DNA of 64,000 nucleotides from Cryptomeria japonica (taxonomy: Eukaryota; Streptophyta; Pinopsida; Cupressales; Cupressaceae), in assembly GCF_030272615.1 (NCBI RefSeq), contig NC_081408.1:608810173-608874172 (forward strand), in the 5' to 3' direction. The position numbers were made by a program, and so were the translations under genes. A model generated the notes under the pieces. It had not been told where the DNA came from and ran no database searches. It saw nothing but the letters and a program-made list of their open reading frames with translations. Of this stretch, positions 47,020 to 58,022 are shown piece by piece (position 1 is the stretch's first letter; every line of letters starts with the position of its first letter).

Positions 47020-47234
47020 GAAGATGTTAGCTTGAGATTAATAACAAAAATCAGGAGGACAATTTAAACTTACATAAGAATCGATGTGAAAGCACATTAA
47101 TAGATATGCACAATAATTATAATATCTGACTATAGCATTACCTCATGGTAATTCAACCATTCAAGAATGCCACATAAAAAGTCAACCAAGGTCAAACCAG
47201 TTTTAACAAAGTTGACTAGGGTGGGGGTACTACA

Positions 47235-47246
47235 TCCTCCCCCCCT
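47235..47246 (-). other. Polypurine tract of the non-coding element
   Basis: The - strand reads AGGGGGGGAGGA directly before the LTR start TGTAGTACCC. This form is common in Tekay-type gypsy elements. Confidence 0.8.
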
Positions 47247-50200
47247 AGGCTCTGACTTACTCCCGAAAGTCGTAAGGTTAAATGGAAATCATGCAACATG
47301 TATTAGCCCTAAAAATCATTTAACAATTATTAATTTGCACATATAAATATTTTCTCAACAATTGAAACATTATTGCTAAATCCTCTACGAATGTCATTAT
47401 CCATTTGCAAGATACATCTAAAACCATACACTTCTTAAAATATTCTAGGTATTATCCACAATCATAGCAAAGAAACAAGAATTTTTCTTCCTTTCATTAC
47501 ACCAAATTAAAGCATTAAAAGAGGTAAGCAACAATTACTATACTCATCTATCAAACATGACAAGAAAACATGCCGAGAAAACATGCCATCATGATCAATT
47601 TGTTTTACCAATACATCTTTTTCATAAAACTTTATCGCATAGAACTAGTTTCAAATATCAAATTCTACAACCAAGTTAACTTTCATGAAATAAGAGCAAC
47701 ATAAATAACTCAATTGTTTAAACTTGGCAGGCATATAAAAACCTTTCCAAAGACTATGTCCCATAACATAGTGACAAGTTAACACAATTTACTCCATGAT
47801 CACACATAATAATCATCCACATAACTAGAATGCACACCACAAAAGGCCACATGTGAGCATGTATAATGCTTGGTCAAAGATAACATGCACGATCAACATC
47901 TCTATGCCTGATCTCAGAACAATAATATGATCATAAATATCCAACATCTCACTCAAAGGCTTGATGGTGCTAGGGCACACCATTGCGGTGCTACCTTCCA
48001 TACAAGACCTTCGTGAACATCCCTTGTTGAGTAAGGTGGTTAGCCTCCAAGAGATAGTCACCACACATAGGTAGGTAGTGGATACTAGTTGTTTCACAGC
48101 CTCACATACCCCCATCCTCAAGGTTCCTTACGTCTACTTCCTCGTACACACTCAACCAAGACCGTCCCATACGTCCTTGGAGAGGAATTTCACATTTTAA
48201 CACAATACCAACATACGAAAACAATAAGGACAAATCAGTTTAGCCACCAAAGTACAAAAGAATAAAGATAATAAATCGCCAATTCCAATAGTAAGGCAAT
48301 AAAATAATCCAAAATTTGCAACGCCAAATCAAGTATGTAAAAGATCACAAGATCGTGGCTAAACCTTCAAAATCAAAATCAAATAAATTGCTGGCCACAA
48401 GGAAATAAAACAAAATAAAAATATCACAATTGCACATAACATCACTATGTGACTAGAATCTAGCCACCAATGAGGAAGGAAGGAACAATTGTCTAGCTAG
48501 CACAGTAGCTCATCATGTGGTGCGACATAGTCACACTACCCACATGGCATGGCGGTGTGCACCTCGACATCACCCTGCATCATGTCGTCACATAGCATGG
48601 CTCTACCCTAAACCTATCAGTAGGCCACATGGAAATGTCTACTACATCCCGCATCGTGTCTCAGCATGGCATGGCAATACTCCAAGCGAAAAAAGCATGC
48701 AATGGACGTATCCCGCATGGCAATGTCTACTACATCCTATATCGTGTCTCAGCATGGCATGGCAATACTCCAAGCAGAAAGGGCACATAATGGACATATC
48801 CCACATGGCAATGTACCTCACAGAAAAGGCACGCACAGGTCACACCCCGCATAGCGATGTACCTCTCAGGATACTCGCCATAAGCCATAGGTATACATGG
48901 CTAAGGTCCACCCACATGTCTACCAACGCTGGACAATTGGCAGCTCATGTGAAAAATAACATACCTTTCATGGAGACAAGGCAAAATAACATACCTTTCA
49001 TGAAGACAAAGCAAAATAACATACCTTTCATGAAGACAAGGCAAAATATCCTCCAATAAAACCATCATTCTGCTCAAGAATTGACATCAATATGCTCAAA
49101 TATAAGGATAGGAATAGGCTAGCACACATGAACCTTATAAATCGATTCATCACAAGGGAAAGTATTGAGTGCACCTATACAGTTTCATTACAAAACTATA
49201 TTTTTCCTCGAAATAGAGAAGCTAAAGTCGCTTCGCGTCGACATTACTCGTACGTCGTTCCATACTATTCAAGGAATGGTGACTTCTAATACTACCCCTT
49301 CACATACTAAATTATCAACAACCCGTGGGTTGGCTTTCAGTAAGGAAACAAATAAGCAACATCACATAAACAGTATGGTTTTCCCATACTCATAAACAAA
49401 CATATCCTCCATGGTTGATTACTTCACCATCCCATGGGCACACATAGCAAGCATAGGTTTCTTACAATACACAAGGAATAGCACCATTACTAGTTTAGTC
49501 ACATTTACGGGGAGTAATTTTCGATACGCTATCATCTACTCAAGAAATATTTTACCTATGCTTTCCACATGAATCATTGAATAAAGTTTACTCTAGATAC
49601 CAGTACTAAAATACTTAACAATTCACCATTACATAAGGAAATAACATCATTTTGATATCTTTTCTAAATCCATTAAGCATTCACAACCACATTACTAACT
49701 ATGCAAATTTCATTATGAAGCTCAAGACTTTCATCTTTCCATAAAAAAGACAAAAATGCAAAAAGTACAATTTCACATGTTTTATAAACACTCTATTTAA
49801 CTCAATACACTCTTGAAGCTACTATAACATGTTCCCTTTTGATACTTCTTTCACAACCAAAGCAATTTTACAAAATCAACTATTTACATATTAATGCACC
49901 TTACTTAAGATAGAATTTAATTATATTACTCCTACGAAACACATGGAGAATTCTTTAATGTAAACATACAATTTTTTCTCAATATCCAATATGCACTTTC
50001 AAACCAAAGCCCTTTTATAATCTAAAAACACATAAATGTTATAAGGCTCACACAAGGGCTCAAGAAAATGCAACCTTTCTCTTGCAATAAGTAAACGCAC
50101 TTAAGAGAAAAATACACATATAACAAAAAAAACATTTAATTTATAGAGAGAGAAAGAGGAGGAAGGACGATAATCACTCATTTTACTGTACAAAATAAGC

Positions 50201-50613
50201 ATTCAATATTTACCATACAAGTCCTTCAAGTGGACAACACTAAGCTAGATCATACCCTTAAACATGCACATTTCATACTTTTTGATTCAAGACAACACTA
50301 ACCAACCCAAATGGATTAGTCAAAAGAGAACAACAATCAATAAGGAAGGTACATACGACTCTCCTTCAGAATAAGAGAAATCATAGACCAAGACCTCAAT
50401 AAGCAGACAAAGCACATATAATCACTCCAAAGCACCAACATCAAGAAGGTGAAAACAAGGTGTGAACACACACATTACACACAAATTAAGGTCTACTCAG
50501 TCACACTCATACAACAAGGAGGACAAGCATACAACATAAGAATGATACACCACACACCAACTAAGGCCACAAGAGAAACCAGAGATCCCAGTGTTTGCAA
50601 CATGGCTCTGATA
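47247..50613 (-). other. Non-coding internal region of the one-LTR element
   Basis: About 3.4 kb without a recognised domain. An ORF at 48517-49059 (+) covers repeats and is not a credible gene. The - strand right end is the primer-binding site relic at about 50600-50613. Confidence 0.6.
48620..49048. repeat. Tandem repeats in the internal region (about 87 bp, then 30 bp)
   Basis: A block with CACATGGCAATGTCTACTAC starts near 48628, 48715 and 48803 in diverged form. At 48953-49048 three copies of a 30-bp unit (AAAATAACATACCTTTCATG plus RAGACAAGGC) follow one another. Confidence 0.85.
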
Positions 50614-50618
50614 TGCAA

Positions 50619-50679
50619 AGTGCGGGGGTGAATGCCAAACCACCATATAAGTTTTTGGAGGGGTCCATGAAGTTATTAC
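50619..50679 (+). repeat. 5' LTR of the chromovirus, segment 2
   Basis: A 61-bp piece between the two insertions. It starts AGTGCGGGGGTGAATGCC, matching the last bases of the window (AGTGCAAGGGTGAATGC), and ends in the ATTAC target site of the next insertion. Confidence 0.85.
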
Positions 50680-51415
50680 TGTTAGGATTCTGAAGGATAC
50701 TGAGAGGGGGGGGTGAATCAGTATCTAGCCGGTGTGCTGATTTTCTTAACTTATTAAATGAAAAGCATTCCAAAACTATGTATCGGTAAACCAAAATTAA
50801 TGCAGTAAATAAGAACAACAACCACAACATGAAAGAAACACCATAACATAGTATTTTTAACGAGGAAAACCGGTGAGGGAAAAACCTCGGTGGGATTTGT
50901 GACCCACAATATTCACTTACTGGCCAATAAGAGAATATTACTGTTACAATAGGGGCCTGCACATGCAAGAACGCCAACTGCCTAAAGCTCACTGCTTAGA
51001 TACAAAAGAGAAGTCTCACTGACTTACAAAAGTGGATTATGAAAATCCAAAGTCATGTACTGCTACAAAAGGGCATCTGCTATGCCAGATCCAGTACCGG
51101 TTTAAGCTCTGCAACTTCCAAAACCTTATTCCAAACTCTGACTTAATGTTCACACATAATATCCATCATATATCCTTCATACAAATGTTCTCTAAGATCT
51201 CATACTTATATATTAGCCTTATTACAATATGCCTTGTCGGATTTCAAAAAGATATTACAATTAATTACATTTTGCAATAAATAAAATCATGTCAGCTAGG
51301 GTGCCGGTAATCAATCTTTTCGCTGCCTGTCGATATTATATGATTGTAAGGTTGCCATCAATGACAATACCTTCAATCACCTACAATTTCTCATTGGAGT
51401 GTACATTTTCCAACA
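50680..51415 (-). repeat. 3' LTR of the pol-less element
   Basis: On the - strand it begins TGTTGGAAAATG and ends ATCCTAACA. It is 736 bp, about 40 bp shorter than its partner because of a deletion near 51320. Confidence 0.92.
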
Positions 51416-51427
51416 ATCTCCCCCTTT
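51416..51427 (-). other. Polypurine tract of the pol-less element
   Basis: The - strand reads AAAGGGGGAGAT directly before the 3' LTR, nearly identical to that of the SIRE-like element. Confidence 0.87.
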
Positions 51428-51660
51428 GGCATTGATGGCAACACTCATGAGAAAAATCCAAAAAGTGTTGTCCAAAAAAATGTTTTACCAAAACTGTCAA
51501 AACTGTGTGCTCTGCGTGCTCCCCCTGAGCTGATGATGTCTTCTGCTAATCATTTTTCTCATCTCCACTACTCCCCCTTTGGCATCAATGATAAAGGTTG
51601 TCATTCAATGTCAATTGAGTGTGGTTCCTACCTAGTTCCTTGTAATCTGTTTACTACAAT

Positions 51661-54600
51661 CTAAGAAATTTTTGTTAAGGCAACATTCAGACTGTTGTAA
51701 AATCTATCACTGTCTTTCAGTGTTGCTTCAGTTCTCTGAATTGTACCGGTGAGAAAGTGCATTTTCTCTTCCGATGTCATAAGTCCTAGAACAAGAGCCT
51801 TAGAAATCTCTTTTCTCAAAGAGATGAGGATATCCAATCTAGGACTTAGTCTGCATTTAAGTTCTTTTGCCTTATACTTTATCCTTTCCTTGTCTTTCTC
51901 AAGTTTTTCTATTTTCACTTCAAATCCTACAATTTCCTGTTCAATTACTGATATTGAGTTTGATGACCCTATCAAGTTGTCAGCAATATCATTTATTTCC
52001 TTTTGGGCTATGACGATCTCTTTACCTATGTCTTTTGTCAAAATGTTTGTTTTACATGCATCTCTATACAATTTCTTGAAGTCCAAAATTGCTTTACCTA
52101 ATACCGGTAATAAGGTTTCCATATGTTCCTTATTAATCTTTATTGTCTCCTCAAAGAATTTTTCTTTCTCCTTATTCATTTTCTCTCTGAAGGTGTCTTC
52201 ATTTATCTGATCCTGTGTTATGAGGTTGTCGATTATATACTTAGACAATGTGTCTAATTTGCTCAAAGAATCTTTATTTTCTATGTTACAATTTGGAGCT
52301 ATCATCTTCAAAATTGGTAAAGTGTCATCTATAGCCTTATAAGCTTGTGCATTACACTCTGTTATTTTATTTATTGAATCTAATAGTACCTTTGTTACAT
52401 TTGTAGGCCTAAATTCAGTCATGGATGTTCTGGATGATTGTCCAACTATTTTTACAATTTGTAATTCGTCGGTGGTTGTGATGGCTTTGCTTTCCTCTTT
52501 CTTTGGAGGAAATATTTGTGTTTGCATTTCCACTACCAAATGTTTGGGCTTGTCAGATGAGGCCGATGGTACTATCTGTGAAGGATCCTGTTGCTCTACC
52601 TGTTTCTCAGTGTTTTCTCTGGATGGTGTCTCTGTTTGTGTCTCTAAAGATTTCACTGTAGTGTCCACTGTCGGTTTTTCTTTGTTTACCTCTGTGCTAT
52701 CTACTGTCGATGACTCAGTAGGTTTTCCAATTTCAATAGTTGTCAGTGGCTCAGTAGATTTATTAGTATGCACATCTGTGGTCACTGCCTTTCTAGTGTC
52801 CAGGGGTTCATTTGATCCTTCAGTTTGTTGTTCTGCCCCAATTACAATGTTTTTTGTTGGTGGCTCAGTTGCCACATCTCTCTTGTCAGTTGTTTCCTTA
52901 TCCACCACAATATTGACTTCCTATGTGTCAATTTTCATTGTGTATAACACCTCAGAATCAAGATTCGTATCCTCGTGTGGTGTTTCCATACTCTCTATTG
53001 TTGATTGTGTGTCAGCAGTTTGTACTGGTGTAGTATCAGAAAGAGGTGGGGGCAAGTTATCAGGTATCTTTAGGCTTGGAGGACCACCTACTTTACCTTT
53101 CCCCTTATCCTTTTCTTTTTGGTAGACTTTGATGGTCTTTGGTCTTTTTAGCTCTTCTTGTTTCTCTTTTTCAACAAAAAATATATCCCACTGAGCTGCA
53201 GTCTCTTCTGTTATTTAATTTACTCTACCTGCCATAAGTGCAACATGTCGGTGACCAGTTGAAAATACTGTTCGGTTTTCTTCACTGATTAGCTCATCAA
53301 TTTCTTGTGTGGAGTTCACTGGGTGAACTGGAAGTAGCTTTTGTATTTTTATCTATTTGTCCAATTCCACAATAGCTACCCTTCCAGCTTCTAATATTTT
53401 GTACAAATCATTGGGTATCTCATCCATAATTTCCAACAAAAATTTCTTATAGATGTCTAAGTGTAAGATTACACTATTTTCTATGCTCTCCTTTTCATCA
53501 TTTGATAGTGTGTTATATAACTTACTGATGTTTTTCAATTTCCCATCCTCAGTTATTCCATTCAGAAGTTTGTCAAATGGTGGAATGACCTGTCTTTCTT
53601 TTTTTTTCTTTGGTGTCAATTTCTTAGCCAGAGGCCTAACTGCCTGTTTATTTTGTCTTGTCCTTCTGGGTGTAAGTGAGGATACCGGTGAGGGTTTTCT
53701 TTTTCTTTCTACCCTTTTGAACTCAGTTGGTATCTCACTGTCTAAGGAAGTAGCAACCGATGAGAGATGTGTCTCCGGTTGTAGTCCTTACAATTCACTC
53801 TCCTTGATACCAATTTTATTCAAAACATCTTCCTTGATTGCTTTTGCCTACCTTGAACCTCTCCTAACTATCTGCTCAGTTTTCTTAACTCTTTTCTAAG
53901 ATTGAATGCCACTTTCAATTGTTTCAGCATTGCCAAATACTTTTTCTGTCAGTTCCTTAGGGGCTTCTAAGAGGGCTTTTGCATAAGTTTCAACTATGTT
54001 GTCATCTGCCTCATATCCCATCTCTGTAACCCAAATAGTTCTAGGGATAACTGCCTCCATCCATATTTCATCTTTCTTAATCACAAAGCATATCTCTTTT
54101 TTATACTTATCAACAATTGCTTGAGATAGCCTTATTCTTGTCTTCATCTGTGCTTTCAAGGTTTGAAAATGTTCATTTATTTTTTTCTCCCTGTCATCTC
54201 CCATGTTGTTTAGTATATCTAGAAGTTGTTTTCCTACCAGGATATCAAAACCAAAGTCTTTTCTACCAATACCAAGAAAATGCTTGGTAATGTACAGCAT
54301 TGAACATACAAGAAGGTTGCCAAATCTGAAAGTTCCTTTCTTATCACCTTTGATTTTCTTCAAATTGTCTATCAGTTCATCTTTTAGCCACTCACATACA
54401 TCAATCATATCATTGTTATTTACCATGTCATATGCACTTTTAATACATAAGCTAGAAATAGAGTTTAGTCTGTTTGCATGTGTAGCCTTATAACCAAGAA
54501 TCATACTAACAAATCTAACATTGATGTCCTTCACATCGTTGACTCTTAGGGATATTTTATCAAATTTTGTGCCAGTTAGAGTCATCACAGTGTCATTTGG

Positions 54601-55068
54601 AACCTTTTTATTTTTATCAGGTCTGCTATCAATGGAAGGTAAGCCTATCACTGCCCTAACTACCTCTTTGGTAATCTTATGGATGGAATCCAACCAAAAG
54701 AACTCTCCATGAACTCTACTCAAGACTATCCTTATCACATCCTTAGTAAAATCAGGGATACTAAGAAAGTCCACAAAGCCTAGGGTTTCCACTATCTTGT
54801 GTTCTGGTTTAACATTACCATTTTCATCACAAATTACAGTCCTATACATGTTCATTATTTCTTCAACTCCTAGTTCCTCAATATGACAATGTATATACAT
54901 TCTAGGATCTTCTACATAAACTACTCCCTTAGGTATTTTCGAAAATGCTCCTAGGGTATCATCTTTCTTCACAAATTCGGGAATAAGTTTGAACACGGGT
55001 CTAGGGCGCTTAATAACTTCAATCACTATAGGGTTTGCAATGAATTCAGGTGCAGATGAAGAAGCCAT
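51661..55068 (-). pseudogene. Giant ORF of unknown function in place of pol, about 1135 codons, six internal stops
   Basis: One reading frame runs from ATG 55068 to the stop at 51661. It is broken by stops at about 53896, 53848, 53788, 53353, 53215 and 52921, but no frameshift was seen. Residues 1-390 look globular (HGEFFWLDSIHKITKEVVRA, IGLPSIDSRP, VRFVSMILGYK). This recalls uncharacterised plant retroelement proteins sometimes filed as putative plant transposon protein, a resemblance from memory that was not tested. The middle is charged, with KKKKERQ. Residues around 720-880 are Thr/Glu/Pro-rich and disordered. The last 250 are coiled coil. It lies where SIRE elements carry an env-like ORF, but no membrane segment was recognised. 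Confidence 0.7.
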
Positions 55069-55479
55069 AGTTATAAATACCTTAATCTTCCTTTAGGATG
55101 ATTGCTTGGATGAATTGCTTCACTTTTCATTGTGGATGCCTTCGCTCAGGATTTTCGTGCTCTCTGGAGATTTGAATGCTTGGTGAATGAAAAAGAGCCA
55201 AAACACTTGCTTTATAATGTTATTTCTTTCAACTACCACATTTAATGTTTGTCGGTTAAGTCAAAACTTAACTCATCTGCTGGTAAAGAAGTAATCCAAC
55301 TTCTCACCATCAACCAAGGGTAAACTAGCATGTTTTTAAATTTGGTGCCATACCCCCAAAGGATTATTTCTCAGTTAGATGAAGAATCTCCTGCCAGTGG
55401 AGTGATACTTTGTTCTACTAGTGAATGAATAGCTTCACTAACATTCATGTCAGACTTTCTAATCCATTGTTTTGAAAAT

Positions 55480-56510
55480 TATTGCTTTACCTCTTCAACC
55501 TTTTCTTTACCTTTCAGACTGGGTCCTTTGTTATTTGTCGGTGATGCCTTACTTCTACAGAATTTTGCAATATGTCCAATTTTGTTACAAGCATAACAAG
55601 TCACATTATTTTTTTTGAATAGCTTTTCCATATCCTATGCCAGTATGTGTTCTGCATTGATTAGATAAGTGCCCAAATCTTCCATAAATATAACATCTTA
55701 CATTCATTCTGCAGTTTTTTGAATTATGACCAACTTTATTGCATTTAGAGCATTGACCAGTGGGTGCATTATTATTTTGATAGTTTCTAGATCTACACTA
55801 ATTTTCTCTATGATCATACTTGTTATAGTTAAAGCATTTTCCATTGAATTTATAAGCATTAGGTTGTCTTACTAGTTTGCTATGATCGTGTTTGTTTGCA
55901 GTGCCGGAGCTTTCACCAAATCCAAAGCCAAGGCCATTAGTATCTCCATTAGGTTTCTGATTTTTCAGCATGTCATCAAGTTCTTCTGAACTTTTCTTGA
56001 ATTTCTCCTTGTGTTGATTTGCAGTAGCCAGCTCATTCTCCAAGATTCCTTTTTGTCTCATGAGTTCAGTTCTGTCATTTTGTGTATGCATCAAATCTGT
56101 CTTAACATATCATTTTCATGACTGAGTCTTGTGTTTTCATTTGCAGCATCATTGAGTCTTCTAACCAAGTCATCTTCATTCTTCTTTCTATCTTCAATGT
56201 CCTTACAAAATCTCATAGTCATACCTTGCATCTCATTCTTCATTGTACTATTTTCTTGTCTCAGTTTGTTCACAAGGTCATTAAGAATTTCTTTCTTGTC
56301 ATCATCACTCTGCATCTTCTCATAAAGTTCTCTTCTTTTGTTCCTAGCAATAGTGAGATTTTTCTGAAGTCCTTGAATGATTTCCTCTGCAGCCTTCAAA
56401 TCATGTTCAAGTTTCATATTCTTCAATTTTTCTGCATCATAGTCTACAAGAGATGTTTCAAGTTGCTTCCTCAAGTTCTCCATCTCTACTAGTGTTAGAG
56501 TCTTCCTCAA
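55480..56510 (-). pseudogene. Gag-like coiled coil with four CCHC zinc knuckles
   Basis: From 56510 the frame is a long predicted coiled coil (LRKQLETSLVDYDAEKLKNM and similar heptads, Lys/Glu/Leu-rich) to 56091. A frame change leads to 55798-56094, which adds ATANQHKEKFKKSSEEL and the first knuckle (CFNYNKYDHREN, with a stop just before its last Cys). Further knuckles follow: CSKCNKVGHNSKNC, CYIYGRFGHLSNQC, and CYACNKIGHIAKFC near 55560-55605. Four knuckles are more than copia gag usually has. The UBN2 core is missing, so this is a truncated or altered Gag. Confidence 0.72.
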
Positions 56511-56540
56511 GCTATTAGGCTTTTGAAAATAGAGGACCAG

Positions 56541-56552
56541 GCTCTGATACCA
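56541..56552 (-). other. Primer-binding site of the pol-less element
   Basis: The - strand reads TGGTATCAGAGC two bases after the 5' LTR, the initiator tRNA-Met complement. Confidence 0.9.
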
Positions 56553-56554
56553 AT

Positions 56555-57330
56555 TGTTAGGATTCCCAAAGATACTGAGAGGGGGGGTGAATTAGTATCT
56601 AACCGGTGTGTTGTTTTCTTAACTTATTAAATGAAAAGAATTCCAAAACTGTGTACCGGTAAACCAAAATTAATGCAGTAAATAAGAACAATAACCACAA
56701 CAATGAAAGACACACCATAACATAGTATTTTTAATGAGAAAACCCAGTGTGGGAAAAACCTCGGTGGGATTTGTGACCCACAATATTTTCTTACTGACCA
56801 ATAAGAGAATATTACTGTTACAATAGGGGCCTGCACATGCAGGAAGGCCAACTACCTAAAGCTCACTGCTTAGATACAAAAGAGAAGTCTCATTGACTTA
56901 CAAAAATGGATTATGAAAATCCAAAGTCATGTACTGCTACAAAAGGGCATCTACTATGCCAGATCCAGTACCGGTTTAAGCTCTGCAACTTCCAAAACCT
57001 TATTCCAAACTCTTACTTAATGTTCGCACATAATATCCATCATATATCCTTCATAAAAATGTTCTCTAAGATCTCATACTTATATATGAGCCTTATTACA
57101 ATATGCCTTGTTGGGTTTCAAAAAGATATTACAATTAATTACATTTTGCAATAAATAAAATCCTGTCAGCCAGGGTACCGTTAATCAATCTTTTCGGTGC
57201 CGGTGAACGTATGTCGGTGTAGAGTCTCTCGATGTCGATGTCTGTCGGTATTATATGATTGTAAGGTTGCCATCAATGACAATACCTTCAATCACCTACA
57301 ATTTCTCATTGGAGTGTGCATTTGCCAACA
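56555..57330 (-). repeat. 5' LTR of the pol-less element
   Basis: On the - strand it begins TGTTGGCAAATGC and ends ATCCTAACA. It is 776 bp and carries the AATAGGGGCCTGCACATGC block near 56822. Confidence 0.92.
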
Positions 57331-57335
57331 ATTAC

Positions 57336-57978
57336 AGAGTTTCCAATGCAAGGGGAAGCCTTGACAAAGTCATTTGTTTCCCAAACACCAACTTGACCAG
57401 TCATTGCCGGTTAGAGGGCCTAGAAACCCTTCAAAACCCTCATTTTGGGGTTAGGAAATTGTATGATGGAGTAAGGAACCAAAACCACAAAAATAACCTG
57501 AGTTTAGATGAGTCATTGAAGAAAATCCAAACTTTCTATGGGGTCTTTTGGACCATTTTCCTCCAAGCCCTAGAAAAATGGATTTTGGAGGCCTAATTGG
57601 GACTCTTTCATTGTAGCCCTTTTCTAGGCAATATGGTGAAATTGGTAAGGAGGGAAAAGAAAGAAAACCTTTAAAGGACCCAAAAGGCATTGAAAACATG
57701 TTAGTAGCCAGCTCCACACCTCTACATCAACTCATAACATTAGGAGGTCAATTTGACAAGTTGAAGTCAAGACAGCCATGATGAGCACATGGGTAGCATT
57801 GTGAATTGGTAGGGTTCCTAGCTAAAAAACTTGAAGAAAACACCTTGGAATGGTTAAGAAGCAAGCCCTAGAAGAGATTGAGAAGGACTTGGAGGTCTAG
57901 AGTGCAATTAAGCTTGGAGAGTTGGTGGAATTGAGCAACGCCAACTAGGTGAATTGTTAGCAAACTAGGCGAACCCCA
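57336..57978 (+). repeat. 5' LTR of the chromovirus, segment 3
   Basis: Continues the LTR after the pol-less element and ends near GAACCCCA (57978), seven bases before the primer-binding site. The matching part of the 3' LTR is outside the window, so the exact end is inferred. Confidence 0.75.
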
Positions 57979-57984
57979 TAAAAT

Positions 57985-57996
57985 TGGTATCAGAGC
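57985..57996 (+). other. Primer-binding site of the chromovirus
   Basis: TGGTATCAGAGC, the initiator tRNA-Met complement, precedes the gag start by 27 bases. Confidence 0.9.
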
Positions 57997-58022
57997 CTAT
58001 AAGATTTGGGCTAGGTGAGTAG

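Larger units (their letters stand above)
43063..47234 (-). repeat. The only LTR (3' LTR) of the non-coding element
   Basis: The ends TGTAGTAC...GGCATTACA form a TGTA/TACA inverted terminus. At 4172 bp it is the longest LTR in the window and is AT-rich. It contains CA/TA microsatellites, a 125-bp tandem duplication and TTTA repeats. No coding domain was recognised. Confidence 0.72.
43063..50613 (-). mobile_element. Non-coding LTR element with a single 4.2-kb LTR, ending at its primer-binding site
   Basis: An insertion in the chromovirus LTR flanked by TACAA (43058-43062) and TGCAA (50614-50618); the uninterrupted 3' LTR reads GAAGTGCAAAGTGC there. Read on the - strand, the left part is an LTR (TGTAGTACCC at 47234 to GGCATTACA at 43063) preceded by a purine tract, AGGGGGGGAGGA. 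The right end of the insertion is TATCAGAGCCATG, the tRNA-Met primer site without its first TGG, with no second LTR. The internal 3.4 kb has no protein domain, like a LARD-type non-autonomous element, possibly Tekay-related. Confidence 0.72.
50680..57330 (-). mobile_element. Pol-less copia-type LTR element carrying zinc knuckles and a giant unknown ORF
   Basis: LTRs 50680-51415 and 56555-57330 share ends, and a perfect ATTAC duplication flanks them (50675-50679 and 57331-57335). A tRNA-Met primer site and a purine tract are in place. The - strand interior encodes a coiled-coil protein with CCHC zinc knuckles and then one frame of about 1135 codons. No protease, integrase, RT or RNase H was seen. 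Its LTRs share a block with the SIRE-like element at 34082-41096, so it was probably mobilised by that family. Confidence 0.88.

Noticed and set aside
48517-49059. 180-codon + strand frame in the one-LTR element
   Set aside because: Built from 87-bp and 30-bp tandem repeats; its His/Met-rich composition follows the repeats.
52421-53125. 234-codon + strand frame inside the giant ORF
   Set aside because: Antisense shadow: Ser/Val/Cys-rich, no domain, and fully contained in the longer - strand frame, which has protein-like features.
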